The notes below the pieces were generated by a model. That model worked only from the letters and a program-made list of their open reading frames with translations. It searched no databases and was not told the DNA's origin. A stretch of DNA of 64,000 bases from Endomicrobium sp. (GTDB lineage Bacteria > Elusimicrobiota > Endomicrobiia > Endomicrobiales > Endomicrobiaceae). Position 1 is the first letter of the stretch; every line of letters starts with the position of its first letter. The DNA lies in contig JAITNH010000003.1 of the NCBI GenBank assembly GCA_031290575.1, positions 62,001 to 126,000 of the forward strand, given 5' to 3'. A program made the translations under genes and the position numbers. Positions 17,614 to 28,107 of the stretch are shown piece after piece.

Positions 17614-19272
17614 TCACATATTATTCGGAACAGAAATACCCAAAAGATTCAATCCGTTCTGAATTATTATCATAACACCTTCAATAAGTTTAAGCCTTGC
17701 CGAAGCAAGTCTTGCATCATCTGTTAAAACGCGACACTTTTCATAGAATTTGTGATATATATTCGCAAGTTCTATTAAATATGTTGTAAAATGGTGCGGG
17801 CTCATTGTCTTTTCAGATAACCTTAGAATATCACGAAATGCAACAAGCTGTTTGATTAGATCCCTTTCCTCTTTTCTATTAAGCAAACTAAAATTTATAT
17901 TTTTAATATCCATGATAATATCATTCCTGTTTTTACTCTCTCTAATAATAGAATTACATCTTGCATTCACATATTGGACATAAAAAACAGGATTTTCACT
18001 GGATTGTTTTTTTGCAAGTCCTAGATCAAATTCAAGTCTAGAATCAGGGGCCCGCAATAAAAAGAAAAATCTACAAACATCTTTGCCAACTTCATCCACA
18101 ATCTCTTTTAAAGTCACAAATTCCCCGGTACGTGTTGACATTGTAACAGTTTTGCCATTCCGTACTAAAGAAACAAGTTGATAAAGAGCAATATTTAGTA
18201 CTTCCTTACTAAAACCAAGCATTTGTATGCAAGATTTTATTCTTGCAACATATCCATAATGATCTACGCCCCAAAGATTTATAAATTTTACAAAACCTCT
18301 TTCAAATTTATTTTTATGATATGCCACATCCGATGCAAAGTATGTATATCTACCATCACTTCTTCTTAATACCCTGTCCTTATCATCACCAAATTTTGTT
18401 GTAGCAAGCCATAACGCAGCATCTTTTATATAAGCACTACCCTTTGTAATCAAATATTCACATGCCTTATCGATATCTGTTTTATTATCCCTATCTTTAC
18501 GCATAGCCATTTTGCTTTCAGAAAACCAGTTATCAAACTCTACAGCAAAAGCTCTCAAATCATTTTTTATTGTTTTTAAAATATCCTTTATAGATTCATA
18601 CCTAAAATCTATTCCACTTATATCTCTGCCTTCAGAAACCAAACGCTTCGCAATATCAATTATGTAAATACCTTGATAATGATTTGCTGGAAAATCTATT
18701 TTTTCTCCTTTAAGTTGTCTATAACGAATTTCAGTAGATTTTGCTAGAATAAGCATTTGATTCCCAGCATCGTTTATATAATATTCTTTCGTAATATTAT
18801 ATCCCAAATGCTTTAATATCCTCGAAAGAGAATCACCAATTGCAGCACCACGTCCATGCCCAATATGCAAAGGTCCCGTAGGATTTGCAGAAACAAATTC
18901 CAGTATAATTTTTTCTCTATTATTCACATGAGAACTGCCGTATTTGGTTTTTTCTTCAAGAATTTTACAAAGTTCTTTGTAAAAAATCTCGTTCTTAATA
19001 TGTAAATTAATAAAACCAGTGTTGCTTATTTCGGCCTTTTCTATAAGTTCAGTCATTTTTTTATTTATGATATTTGTTATTTCATATGCAATAATTTTAG
19101 AATTTATTTTAAGTTTTTTTGATACAACCATTGCCACATTTACAGCAAAATCTGCATTAATGTTTTTTGGTGGAACTTCCGTAGTAAAATTTAAATCACA
19201 AGCTATTCCCTTACTTTTCAAGTATTTTGTAATTATATTATTTAAATTTTCATTAATGCGATGTCTTATCAT
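17614..19272 (-). CDS. argS: Arginyl-tRNA synthetase
   Basis: ArgRS charges tRNA-Arg. The 552-residue class I enzyme has the HIGH motif in GPLHIGHGRGAAIGD, EYYINDAGNQ, the KMSK equivalent TMSTRTGEFVTL, LRAPDSRLEFD and the C-terminal anticodon-binding domain (RLKLIEGVMIIIQNGLNLLGI). Length and motifs are normal. Its ATG overlaps the upstream nitroreductase stop as ATGA, so the two are co-translated. Confidence 0.97.
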   Translation of the reverse strand: MIRHRINENLNNIITKYLKSKGIACDLNFTTEVPPKNINADFAVNVAMVVSKKLKINSKIIAYEITNIINKKMTELIEKAEISNTGFINLHIKNEIFYKELCKILEEKTKYGSSHVNNREKIILEFVSANPTGPLHIGHGRGAAIGDSLSRILKHLGYNITKEYYINDAGNQMLILAKSTEIRYRQLKGEKIDFPANHYQGIYIIDIAKRLVSEGRDISGIDFRYESIKDILKTIKNDLRAFAVEFDNWFSESKMAMRKDRDNKTDIDKACEYLITKGSAYIKDAALWLATTKFGDDKDRVLRRSDGRYTYFASDVAYHKNKFERGFVKFINLWGVDHYGYVARIKSCIQMLGFSKEVLNIALYQLVSLVRNGKTVTMSTRTGEFVTLKEIVDEVGKDVCRFFFLLRAPDSRLEFDLGLAKKQSSENPVFYVQYVNARCNSIIRESKNRNDIIMDIKNINFSLLNRKEERDLIKQLVAFRDILRLSEKTMSPHHFTTYLIELANIYHKFYEKCRVLTDDARLASARLKLIEGVMIIIQNGLNLLGISVPNNM

Positions 19273-19769
19273 TTCCAGATCTCGTATTTGATCTTATCAG
19301 GCTGCCAAATATTCTTCGGCAACTTATTGTCATCTGATTTACCTATAATAACAAGAGAAAACGCTTTTATATTTATGGGCAAGGAAAAAAGATTTTCTAC
19401 TGCTTTTGATATTCCTTCATTTGAATAGACGCCACACCACACAGAACCATACCCTCTTGCAGTAGCTGCAAGAAGAATATTTTGCGTTGCAGCTGCACAA
19501 TCCTGTGGCAAGTAATTTGCATAAGACTTATCCTGATCTCCAACTACTAAAATAGCAAGAGGGGCCTCCAAAATCATTTGAGCTGATCGATGCACTTGTG
19601 CAATTTTTTTATGAGTTTCTTTATTTTTTATTACTAAAAAAGAGTAGCATCTGCTGTTCATTGCAGTTGGTGCAGACATAGCAGCATGCAAGATATATTC
19701 TAAGTCCTCTTTTTTAACATCCTCATTTGTGTATTTACGAACACTTTTTCTTGCAAATAAAATATCCAT
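19269..19769 (-). CDS. Nitroreductase-family FMN protein
   Basis: A 166-residue flavoprotein of the nitroreductase superfamily: RKSVRKYTNEDV (FMN phosphate-binding Arg/Ser), AAMSAPTAMNSRCYSFLVI, the central DCAAATQNILLAATARGYGSVWCGVY, and KAFSLVIIGK near the C-terminus. The substrate cannot be told from sequence. AGGAGATAAA precedes the ATG. It lies upstream of argS with overlapping codons and is divergent from the helicase gene, with an 87-bp shared spacer. Confidence 0.9.
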   Translation of the reverse strand: MDILFARKSVRKYTNEDVKKEDLEYILHAAMSAPTAMNSRCYSFLVIKNKETHKKIAQVHRSAQMILEAPLAILVVGDQDKSYANYLPQDCAAATQNILLAATARGYGSVWCGVYSNEGISKAVENLFSLPINIKAFSLVIIGKSDDNKLPKNIWQPDKIKYEIWK

Positions 19770-19835
19770 TTTATCTCCTACTTTTAATTAATATCTAAGG
19801 CTATTATACGATTATATCAAAAAAATTATGATTTA

Positions 19836-19844
19836 TGATACAAT
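19836..19844 (+). promoter_or_regulatory. Extended -10 promoter candidate for the UvrD/PcrA helicase gene
   Basis: TGATACAAT (TG at 19836-19837 and TACAAT at 19839-19844) matches an extended -10 element; no good -35 is visible. Transcription would start near 19850, only ~6 bases before the ATG at 19857, which has no SD. This suggests a nearly leaderless mRNA. It is a prediction only. Confidence 0.35.
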
Positions 19845-19856
19845 CACTACAGTACA

Positions 19857-22061
19857 ATGAAAAATTTATTAATTAAAAATCTAAACCTTTTTCAAAAAGA
19901 AGCTGTCTTTTATACTAAAGGACCTTTGATAATTTTTGCAGGTGCAGGAACGGGAAAAACCAAGGTTATAACACATAGAATCGCATACTTACTGTCTTTA
20001 GACATTAGTCCACGGTCTGTTTTGGCTGTCACATTTACAAATAAAGCTGCTACAGAAATGAAGCGGAAGGTAAATAATTTGATTTCTCAAATAGAAGTGA
20101 AAAAATATATGCTAAAAGATATACAGATATCGACATTCCATTCATTTTGTGCATATTTTCTGCGTATCGAGGGTTCTAAGATTAGCTTGAGTCCTAATTT
20201 TGTAATATACGATTTTTCTGATCAGAAAAATATAATTAAAGATTGCTTAAAAGAATTAAATGTTGATGAAAAAAAAATCAAAATCTCAAACGTAATTAAT
20301 AAAATAAGTCGGGCAAAAGATGATTTAAAATCTCCATCAGATATGGCGATTGAAAGTAATAGTGTAAATAACTTTGATATAGCAACGATGGTAGAAATTT
20401 ACAACCTCTATCAAAAAAAACTAGAAAGATCCAATGCTTTAGATTTTGGTGATTTAATAATGCATACTGTAATAATTTTGCAGCAATATCCAACAATTCT
20501 CGAGAAATATCATGAAAAATATAAGTATATTATGGTTGATGAGTATCAAGATACAAATCATGCCCAATACACACTTATAAAATTACTCGCACAAAAGTAT
20601 TGCAACATCTGTGTAGTTGGCGATGACGATCAATCGATCTATTCATGGAGAGGAGCTAACATAGGTAATATTTTGAATTTTAAAAAAGATTATCCAACCG
20701 CAAAATCAATAAAATTAGAACAAAACTACAGATCCACTCCGAAAATTTTAGAAAGTGCTCATAAGGTCGTGAAACACAATAGTGAAAGAGTAAACAAATG
20801 TCTATGGACACAAAACGTTGACGATGGTTCCGTATCAATTGTAAAAGCATTAAACGAAAATGACGAAGCAGCAAAAGTTGCAGATTTAATCTTATCAAAA
20901 ACATTTAACAACAAATATAATTTTTCAGAATTTGCTATCTTCTACAGAACAAATGCTCAATCACGCACATTTGAAGACGCTTTTAGAAAACGCGGAATAC
21001 CTTATACTATTGTAGGCACACTACGATTTTACGATCGTGCAGAAATTAAAAATATCATGGCTTATTTAAAACTTATTCATAATCCAAATGACAATATAAA
21101 CCTTAAAAGAATTATAAATATTCCTAGAAGAGGAATAGGAAAAACATCTTTGCAAACACTTGAAAGATTTGCAAATCTTAAGAAAATATCCATATGGCAA
21201 GCTATTATTTTTGCCCAGGAAGCAGGATTAACTCGAGTAGCATTAAATGCCACAAAAGCTTTTGAACAGTTTGTTAAAATTTTTATAGATTTAAAAAACA
21301 ATATTTCAATTAAAGAAATAGCCGAGAGAATTATCATACATTCAGAATATTTGAAGGACCTTGGAAATGAGAATACATCTGAATCTAAAGCAAAAATAGA
21401 AAATATACAAGAATTAATTTCGGCTATAAACGATTTTGAAAGACATTCTTCTGACAAATCTCTCGCAGGATATTTAACACAAACTGCTTTAATAAGTGAT
21501 ATTGATTTTCTAGATGAATCGAAAGGTAAAGTTACTTTAATGACTTTACATCTAGCAAAGGGATTAGAGTTCCATAATGTCTTTCTCTGTGGACTAGAAG
21601 AAGGATTGTTCCCAATAGGTGAATTCGCTTTCAATTTTGAAGGGTTAGCAGAAGAAAGAAGACTTATGTACGTTGGAATGACAAGAGCCAGGAAACATTT
21701 ATATTTATGCTGGGCAGCAGAAAGAACAATTTTCGGTAAAATTAAATGGAACGTACCATCGCGTTTTATTTCAGAAGCCGGATTTAAGTATGAATTTATT
21801 GAAGGAAAATACAAATACAATGGTGATGATTATACCTATTTACAATCCTATTATGAAATGATAAAAGGCATACAGCCTTATAAACCTACAGAAAACAATA
21901 ATCCGTATAAGATGGGGACAATGGTCTTTCACAAATTTTTTGGGAAAGGCAAAATCATTGAAATAAACGGCATTGGAAATGATTTAAAAATAGTAGTTCT
22001 ATTTGAAACAGGACAATGTAAGAAGCTACTCGCAAAAATAGCCAACCTTGCTTTAGTTTAA
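19857..22061 (+). CDS. pcrA: UvrD/PcrA-type superfamily 1 DNA helicase
   Basis: This is a 3'-5' SF1A helicase for excision repair and removal of RecA or replication blocks. It has 734 residues with motif I AGAGTGKTKVITHRIA, Ia AVTFTNKAATEMK, II DEYQDTN, III GDDDQSIYSWRGANI, IV EQNYRST, V VTLMTLHLAKGLEF and VI GMTRARKHLYL, then a C-terminal Tudor-like segment (GTMVFHKFFGKGKII) as in PcrA and UvrD. All motifs are intact. It is one of the few plus-strand genes left of the origin, so it is head-on to replication. No SD is present. uvrD is an equally valid symbol. Confidence 0.94.
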   Translation: MKNLLIKNLNLFQKEAVFYTKGPLIIFAGAGTGKTKVITHRIAYLLSLDISPRSVLAVTFTNKAATEMKRKVNNLISQIEVKKYMLKDIQISTFHSFCAYFLRIEGSKISLSPNFVIYDFSDQKNIIKDCLKELNVDEKKIKISNVINKISRAKDDLKSPSDMAIESNSVNNFDIATMVEIYNLYQKKLERSNALDFGDLIMHTVIILQQYPTILEKYHEKYKYIMVDEYQDTNHAQYTLIKLLAQKYCNICVVGDDDQSIYSWRGANIGNILNFKKDYPTAKSIKLEQNYRSTPKILESAHKVVKHNSERVNKCLWTQNVDDGSVSIVKALNENDEAAKVADLILSKTFNNKYNFSEFAIFYRTNAQSRTFEDAFRKRGIPYTIVGTLRFYDRAEIKNIMAYLKLIHNPNDNINLKRIINIPRRGIGKTSLQTLERFANLKKISIWQAIIFAQEAGLTRVALNATKAFEQFVKIFIDLKNNISIKEIAERIIIHSEYLKDLGNENTSESKAKIENIQELISAINDFERHSSDKSLAGYLTQTALISDIDFLDESKGKVTLMTLHLAKGLEFHNVFLCGLEEGLFPIGEFAFNFEGLAEERRLMYVGMTRARKHLYLCWAAERTIFGKIKWNVPSRFISEAGFKYEFIEGKYKYNGDDYTYLQSYYEMIKGIQPYKPTENNNPYKMGTMVFHKFFGKGKIIEINGIGNDLKIVVLFETGQCKKLLAKIANLALV

Positions 22062-22411
22062 CATTATATAACCACAACCTAAAACTATATTATATTGCTC
22101 TACTATCCGATTAAAATTAGGACACAATTTCAACAACAAAAACATGATATAACTGCTGTGCTGCATGCAAAACAGATGTCTGTTCTAACATTAAGGAAAC
22201 TCACACCACCACATATATCCCCATCTTAATTTATCATTTTAGAAATCTACATCCAAATTTTACATTATAGCCAAGAAACAATATTTTTCATTTATACACA
22301 GATATAGGAAAATAAATGAATGAATAAATTTTTTTAAAGCAAATTGTATTAATTGTTAATATTTTGTAACTATCACGCGTATACAACAATCATCGAAAAT
22401 AAATATTTTTA
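22062..22411. other. Convergent spacer between the helicase gene and proB
   Basis: About 350 bp of AT-rich sequence between two converging genes. I find no clear hairpin plus T-run terminator and no open frame worth reporting. Confidence 0.5.
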
Positions 22412-23503
22412 TCACAATATAATCAAATTATCACGATGTACAACCTCATCTTCAATAACATTTATAATTTTTTTCATCTCCGATGTTTTTTTGCCTTTTA
22501 TTTTTAAAAGAATCTCACTATCATAATTCGTTAAACCTCGTGCAAAATCTTTTTTTGATTCAGCGTCAGCAATATTTACTGTATCCCCTCTTCTAAAATT
22601 ACAATTTATTTTTACTATACCTGCAGCGAGCAGGCTTTTACCTTTACTTAACAAAATTTCTGTTGCTTTGGCATCAACAAAAATTGTACCTTTTGGTTTT
22701 TTACTAAAAGCTATCCAAGATTTTTTTGCTTCTAAATATTTTTTTTCTGCTTTGAAAATCGTACCTACATTACAATCTAATGCTATATCTTTTAACAAAT
22801 CAAGTTTTAGTCCATTTGTGATTATTGTGTCCACACCAGAAGCAGAAGCTATTTTGGCAGCCATTATTTTTGTTTTCATACCACCAGTACCTTTGCCACT
22901 TGATGAAATAACAGATGCAAAATCTTCAATTTCTTTAGTAATTTTTTCAATTTTAGGTATTATTGAAGAAGTAGCCGGATTTCCACTATATAAACCATCA
23001 ACATCGGTAAAAATAACAAGCTTATCTGCATCTATAGCTGCTGCAACTAACGCTGCTAATGTATCGTTATCTCCGAAATTTATTTCATCAATTGAAATGG
23101 AATCATTTTCATTTATTATAGGAACAATATTATTTTGTAGCAATGTATTCAAAGTATTTCTTGCATTTATATAATCATTTCTTTTATCGAAAACATCTCG
23201 TGTAAGAAGAATTTGTGCAACAATTTTATTATACTTTGCAAAAGCATCAGAATACATACTCATTATTAATGGCTGTCCAATAGCAGCATAAGCCTGTTTA
23301 TCTCTTAATGTTTTAGATTTAATAATATTTATACCAAGACGTGAACGACCAGCAGCTATTGCACCAGAACTGACGATTAAAATTTCATGTCCGTTTTCTT
23401 GAAATTCGGTCAGTTTTTCAGCTAAATCGAATATATATTTTTTATTTAATAGATCATTTTTAGTTGTTAATGTGCTTGTACCTACCTTTATAACAATTCT
23501 CAT
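22412..23503 (-). CDS. proB: Glutamate 5-kinase with PUA domain
   Basis: ProB phosphorylates glutamate in the first step of proline synthesis. The amino-acid-kinase domain (residues ~1-255) shows MRIVIKVGTSTLT, VSSGAIAAGRSRLG, FGDNDTLAALVAA, VIFTDVDGLY and GTGGMKTKIMAAK; a C-terminal PUA domain follows (GIVKINCNFRRGDTVNIAD). The frame can be extended to a TTG at 23530; I choose the ATG at 23503 because the conserved N-terminus starts there and AGAGAGG lies upstream. The protein has 363 residues. proA is not adjacent, so the usual proBA operon is split or proA is elsewhere. Confidence 0.95.
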   Translation of the reverse strand: MRIVIKVGTSTLTTKNDLLNKKYIFDLAEKLTEFQENGHEILIVSSGAIAAGRSRLGINIIKSKTLRDKQAYAAIGQPLIMSMYSDAFAKYNKIVAQILLTRDVFDKRNDYINARNTLNTLLQNNIVPIINENDSISIDEINFGDNDTLAALVAAAIDADKLVIFTDVDGLYSGNPATSSIIPKIEKITKEIEDFASVISSSGKGTGGMKTKIMAAKIASASGVDTIITNGLKLDLLKDIALDCNVGTIFKAEKKYLEAKKSWIAFSKKPKGTIFVDAKATEILLSKGKSLLAAGIVKINCNFRRGDTVNIADAESKKDFARGLTNYDSEILLKIKGKKTSEMKKIINVIEDEVVHRDNLIIL

Positions 23504-23916
23504 GTTGCTATTTAACCTCTCTGAATTCAAAAATCAAACACATACAAATTCTAACAATTCTCTTCTTTTATAAAATAAATTCAGAATTTACATTAAAAAA
23601 CTTTGAATTAATATTTCATATTTCTTTAATAAATACACTGGTAATTATAAACACCTACACCTAGCACAGTTATATAAGATCAAATTTGATCTACTTTTCA
23701 GTTATCGCATAAACTCCAATTGTCAACTTTTTTGAAATGCAGATATATTATTTAACAAACCCACTAAAATTATATTTAACGATATTATATAAAACAATAA
23801 AAATTGAATAACGCACATCGATATTGCATAATTATAAATTGAATACATTCCACCGTGAAATCTTCATACAAAATATATTGTAGCTAATATAAAACAACAG
23901 AGGAGATATTGACGCC
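23504..23916. other. Gene-free spacer between proB and gatB
   Basis: About 410 bp of AT-rich sequence. Apart from the proB SD (AGAGAGG at its left end) I see no promoter-like pair, terminator or open frame that I would defend. Confidence 0.5.
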
Positions 23917-25386
23917 TTAATTTATCTTCAATTTCTCTGTCAAAATTTTATTAACAAGACGCGGATTTGCTTGTCCCTTAGATTTCTTCATAACACAGCC
24001 CACAATTGCATCAATTGCTTTTGTTTTTCCAAGTTTAAATTCTACAACGGCTTTAGTATTTTCAAGAATAGCTTTTTCACACATTTTAATAATACTTAAT
24101 TCATCAGAAATTTGTATAAAACCTTTCTCTTTTACCACTATTTCCGGGTCTGCTGATTTCTCATACATTTCTTCAAAAACAACTTTGGCTATTTTCCCGG
24201 AAATTGTTTTATTTAAAATAAGATCGACCAGCTTTGCCATGTTTTTACTAGAAACTGAAGACTTAGCAATACACACCTTTGAAGAATTGAGTTTTGCATT
24301 TAATTCTGTAATAATCCAGTTCGCAATCGCTTTTGCAGCAATCACTTTATATTCAGAAGCATTCAAGGCTTTTTCATAATAATCCGCAATCATTTTTGTT
24401 GAAGTTAAATGATCTGCATCATATTCTGATAAATTATATTTTTTTATAAATCTTGCCTTTCTTGCTTTTGGAAGTTCAGGCAATTGCTTATTTAAATTTT
24501 CAACAAAAGAATCCGATAAATTAAAAGGAACCAAATCAGGCTCAGGAAAATATCTATAGTCCAATACGCCTTCTTTTAAACGCATTGATTTTGTTATACC
24601 TTCTTTTACTTCCCACAATCTTGTTTCCTGCACAACTTTACCACCTGACTCAAGAACACCCTTTTGTCTTTTAACTTCGTAAGTAATGGAATCCTTTACT
24701 CCTGATATAGAATTCATATTTTTAATTTCAACTCGTGTTCCAAGCTCTTTTCTTCCAACAGGACGTATGCTCACGTTTACATCGCAACGCATTTTGCCTT
24801 CCTCCATATTACACTCAGAAGTGCCTAAATACTCAACTATATTTTTTAAATCAATCAAAAACTCTAATGCCTCTTCCGGAGAACTAAGATCGGGCTCAGT
24901 AACAAGTTCCATTAACCCAATACCTGATCTATTCAAGTCAAGAAGCGAATAATTTAATTTTTTATTCCCTATTTCATGTATAAGCTTGCCAGCGTCTTCT
25001 TCAAGATGTATCCTTGCTATGTTTATAATTTTATCTTTACCATTTATATTTATATTCAGTTTTCCTTTTGAACATAAGGGAGGATCTAACTGCGTTATTT
25101 GATAGTTTTTTGGGTTATCTGGATAAAAATATTGTTTCCTTGCAAAGGCACACTGTTTATTTATAATACAATCCAATGCAAGTCCTGTTTTAACTATATA
25201 TTCAACAGCTTTTTTATTTAAAATTGGGAGTACACCGGGCTGTGACGTGCAAATTACACAAGTGTTTGCATTAGGCTCATCACCAAAACGTGTAGAACAT
25301 TCACAAAAAACTTTAGATTTGGTGTTAATTTGCATATGAACTTCAAGTCCTACAACTGTTTCATAATTAATCATTTGTTCTACCAT
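23917..25386 (-). CDS. gatB: Asp/Glu-tRNA(Asn/Gln) amidotransferase subunit B
   Basis: GatB binds mischarged tRNA and activates its acyl carboxylate for amidation by GatA-derived ammonia. The 489-residue protein has [14 protein letters not shown], a zinc knuckle ([19 protein letters not shown]), [46 protein letters not shown] and the C-terminal tRNA-binding YqeY-like tail ([18 protein letters not shown]). ATGs occur at 25386 and 25374; neither has a clear SD, and the second fits the family N-terminus slightly better. It is separated from gatA by a 260-bp spacer rather than directly joined. Confidence 0.95.
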   Translation of the reverse strand: MVEQMINYETVVGLEVHMQINTKSKVFCECSTRFGDEPNANTCVICTSQPGVLPILNKKAVEYIVKTGLALDCIINKQCAFARKQYFYPDNPKNYQITQLDPPLCSKGKLNININGKDKIINIARIHLEEDAGKLIHEIGNKKLNYSLLDLNRSGIGLMELVTEPDLSSPEEALEFLIDLKNIVEYLGTSECNMEEGKMRCDVNVSIRPVGRKELGTRVEIKNMNSISGVKDSITYEVKRQKGVLESGGKVVQETRLWEVKEGITKSMRLKEGVLDYRYFPEPDLVPFNLSDSFVENLNKQLPELPKARKARFIKKYNLSEYDADHLTSTKMIADYYEKALNASEYKVIAAKAIANWIITELNAKLNSSKVCIAKSSVSSKNMAKLVDLILNKTISGKIAKVVFEEMYEKSADPEIVVKEKGFIQISDELSIIKMCEKAILENTKAVVEFKLGKTKAIDAIVGCVMKKSKGQANPRLVNKILTEKLKIN

Positions 25387-25648
25387 ATTTACAAATTATT
25401 AGCATCATCAACGTTATCTTACTTAAAAATCAAAATATTTAATGAGTCAAATTTTATAAATGTACTTATATAGCTCTATATAAAAAAACAACAAAACATA
25501 ATAATCATCAAATAAGAAAATTAAGCTTTTGCTCATATTTTACAAGACTCCTCCATGTTGTATCAGTTAAGTTGTTTTAACACAACTGTTTGAAATCAAC
25601 TCATAAAACTATAACAATGAGATTATCACAATATAAGCAAATAAATTT

Positions 25649-27109
25649 TTATAAAGATGGATATTTGCCAATATCAAAATCAGATATTCTTTCAAATGCA
25701 TGTGCAACTTGAAAAAGTTTTACATCAGAAAATCTTGGTCCCATAAAATGCATCCCTACGGGCATACCAGAACTCGTGAAACTGCAAGGAACAGTAATTC
25801 CTGGAAGACCTGCAAGATTTGCAGTTGTGAGAAAAATATCACACTCCTCCGACAGTGTCTCTCCAAACTTCACAGGCATTTGCAAAGTCGCAGGTGAAAA
25901 TATAAAATCACATTTTCTATAGGCCATTATTATTTGATTTATTAGCAAAGTTCTTACTTTTTGAGCCTGGCGGTAATATTTATAATAATTTTTTGCACTC
26001 AAAATATATGTTCCAAAAAGTATTCTTTTTTTAACTTCATATCCCAATGATTCTGCACGTGATTTCGCATACTCATCATTTAAATCCACTCCATTTGGAG
26101 ATTTATAACCGTAACGAATACCATCAAAGGTTGCAATATTTGCAGAAACTTCAGCACACATAATAACTTTATACAAAGCAGGAACATACTTATAAGCGGG
26201 AATATCAAGCTCGACTATTTTCACTCCTTCAAGCTTAAGTCTGGCGAGAGCATCGTTAAAATGCTTTATTATTTCCACATTTATATTATAATCCAAAAGT
26301 TGTTTTGGTATACCAATTTTTATTGTTTTTAACACATCAAGAAAATTGTAAAGGTTACACGTATAGTCTACAAACTCTTTTGATTCACAAACAGGATCTC
26401 GATAATCTCTGCCAGCTATAACACTTGTAAGCAATGCAGCATCCATCACTGTCTTTGTAAACGTACCAACTTGATCAAAAGAAGATGCCAAAGCACATAC
26501 ACCAAATCTACTTATTAACCCATAAGAAGGTTTATAACCAACTATGCCACAAAAACTTGCTGGTTGCCTTATTGAACCACCAGTGTCTGAACCCAACGAA
26601 AACGGAACCATTCCTGCGCTTACAACTGCACAACTTCCTCCAGACGAACCACCTGGAATATAATTAATATTCCATGGATTTGCCGTTCTTTGATAAGCTG
26701 AAGTTTCAGTAGAATTACCCATTGCAAATTCATCCATATTTGTTCTTCCTATAAAAATTGCTCCAGCTCGTCTAAGTTTTTCTATAACGGTCGCGTCATA
26801 AGGCGAAATGTAGTGCTCAAGATATTTTGAAGCTGAAGACATCTCCTCGTTTTTTACCATAATGTTATCTTTTATAGCAACAGGAATACCTTCAAGGAGC
26901 TTAGGCTTTCTGTTTTCATAACTATTACTATCAACATCCTCTGCTTGTTTCAAAGCACTTTCTTCGTTTAGCTTAAGAAACCCCTTTATTTTTGGATCAA
27001 CTTCTTTAATGTAGTTAAAGCACGCTTTAACTACATCCATACTTTTTATCTTTTTTGAACAAATTCTTGTTCTTAAATCTTCGATTCTCATCTTTAAAAT
27101 TTCATTCAT
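25649..27109 (-). CDS. gatA: Asp/Glu-tRNA(Asn/Gln) amidotransferase subunit A
   Basis: GatA hydrolyses glutamine and passes ammonia to GatB. The amidase-signature Ser-cisSer-Lys triad is present: Lys in VAIKDNIMVK, and the serines in GGSSGGSCAVVSAG and GSDTGGSIRQPASFCG. The frame extends upstream into corA to 27193, but I choose the ATG at 27109, which lies five bases after the corA stop and starts MNEILKMRIEDLR, giving 486 residues as in the family. No SD is evident, so translation is probably coupled to corA. Confidence 0.95.
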   Translation of the reverse strand: MNEILKMRIEDLRTRICSKKIKSMDVVKACFNYIKEVDPKIKGFLKLNEESALKQAEDVDSNSYENRKPKLLEGIPVAIKDNIMVKNEEMSSASKYLEHYISPYDATVIEKLRRAGAIFIGRTNMDEFAMGNSTETSAYQRTANPWNINYIPGGSSGGSCAVVSAGMVPFSLGSDTGGSIRQPASFCGIVGYKPSYGLISRFGVCALASSFDQVGTFTKTVMDAALLTSVIAGRDYRDPVCESKEFVDYTCNLYNFLDVLKTIKIGIPKQLLDYNINVEIIKHFNDALARLKLEGVKIVELDIPAYKYVPALYKVIMCAEVSANIATFDGIRYGYKSPNGVDLNDEYAKSRAESLGYEVKKRILFGTYILSAKNYYKYYRQAQKVRTLLINQIIMAYRKCDFIFSPATLQMPVKFGETLSEECDIFLTTANLAGLPGITVPCSFTSSGMPVGMHFMGPRFSDVKLFQVAHAFERISDFDIGKYPSL

Positions 27110-27114
27110 ACTTA

Positions 27115-28107
27115 CTAAAACCACTTTTTCTTTTGAAAATATATAAGCAATGCTATTATAGTTATACCCATCAAAGCAACAGCAAAAACCCAAGATCCCT
27201 CTCGTCCAAAAACTGAATATTCAGGAAATTCCACATTCATTCCGTAATATCCAGACACAATAAGAACAGGCATTAAAACTGTTGCTATCACTGTCAAAAA
27301 TTTCATAACCTCAGTAAGTTTCACAGTAACACTGGACATATAAACTTCAATTAATCCTACTATCATCTGATTCCGCATAATTATTGCCTGATTCATTCTT
27401 GCACACTGTGTATAAATATCACGAAAATATATCAAATATTCTATTGCAATTAAATTATTATTAGCTCTTGTGAAATAAACATAGGCCACTTGTTGCGATT
27501 CGGCTATTTTCCTCATTGCAAAAATCATTTTTTTTATATTTAACATTTCTTCCATATTTTCTTTTTCAGGATTCTCAAGGATATCATCTTCTAAGATTTC
27601 CATTTTATCATCAATTTTTTCCAAAGTAAATTCGTAACTGGAAACAACTTTATTGAAAATATTATAAAGCATATTTTCCAGGCTTTTCATTTCAATCTGA
27701 GGTCTCGCTTTTGCTTTTTCAAAAAGAGTTTCTAAAAAAAACAATTCTTCCGTATGTACCGTAACTACAAACCCTTTCCCGGCAAAAAAGTTCAGCTCGT
27801 AAATACTATCTTCAAATTCTTGAAAATAATTTGGCTTTAGCTGTATTCCATGTAGCGCACCAAAAACATAACCCTCAAATTCTTCCATTTTGGGATAATA
27901 TTGTGGAAATAAACAATCTTCAATTGACATTTCGTGAAATTTAAACGATTCAGTAAGAAGCATAGTCTCCTGATAAGTTAATTCATGATTTTCTAAATAA
28001 ATATCGATCCACATAAGATCAGGATTTTTTTTACAATCTGCTACAATCTTTAATACATCGTATTCATTTATAACCGTACCGTTAATAGAATAAATCGCTT
28101 TTATCAT
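27115..28107 (-). CDS. corA: CorA-family magnesium/divalent metal transporter
   Basis: CorA is a pentameric Mg2+ channel of the inner membrane. The 330-residue protein has a large cytosolic N-terminal domain and two C-terminal membrane helices; the signature YGMN lies in the loop after the first helix (VLIVSGYYGMNVEFPE). GAGGATAA is the SD, and the ATG overlaps the gatC stop as ATGA. It is unusually placed between gatC and gatA with four- and five-base junctions, so it is transcribed and translated with them. Confidence 0.93.
   Translation of the reverse strand: MIKAIYSINGTVINEYDVLKIVADCKKNPDLMWIDIYLENHELTYQETMLLTESFKFHEMSIEDCLFPQYYPKMEEFEGYVFGALHGIQLKPNYFQEFEDSIYELNFFAGKGFVVTVHTEELFFLETLFEKAKARPQIEMKSLENMLYNIFNKVVSSYEFTLEKIDDKMEILEDDILENPEKENMEEMLNIKKMIFAMRKIAESQQVAYVYFTRANNNLIAIEYLIYFRDIYTQCARMNQAIIMRNQMIVGLIEVYMSSVTVKLTEVMKFLTVIATVLMPVLIVSGYYGMNVEFPEYSVFGREGSWVFAVALMGITIIALLIYFQKKKWF

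Noticed and set aside
17614-19272. Apparent loss of KMSK in ArgRS (TMSTRTG)
   Set aside because: ArgRS enzymes often have a degenerate KMSK of this form; not evidence of inactivation.
21077-21820. 247-residue minus-strand open frame inside the helicase gene
   Set aside because: Antisense to conserved helicase motifs; no SD or recognisable domain.
22412-23503. LAALVAA sequence in ProB similar to the pth insert
   Set aside because: This is part of the conserved FGDNDTLAALVA kinase motif and its DNA differs from the pth repeat; it is not a copy of the element.
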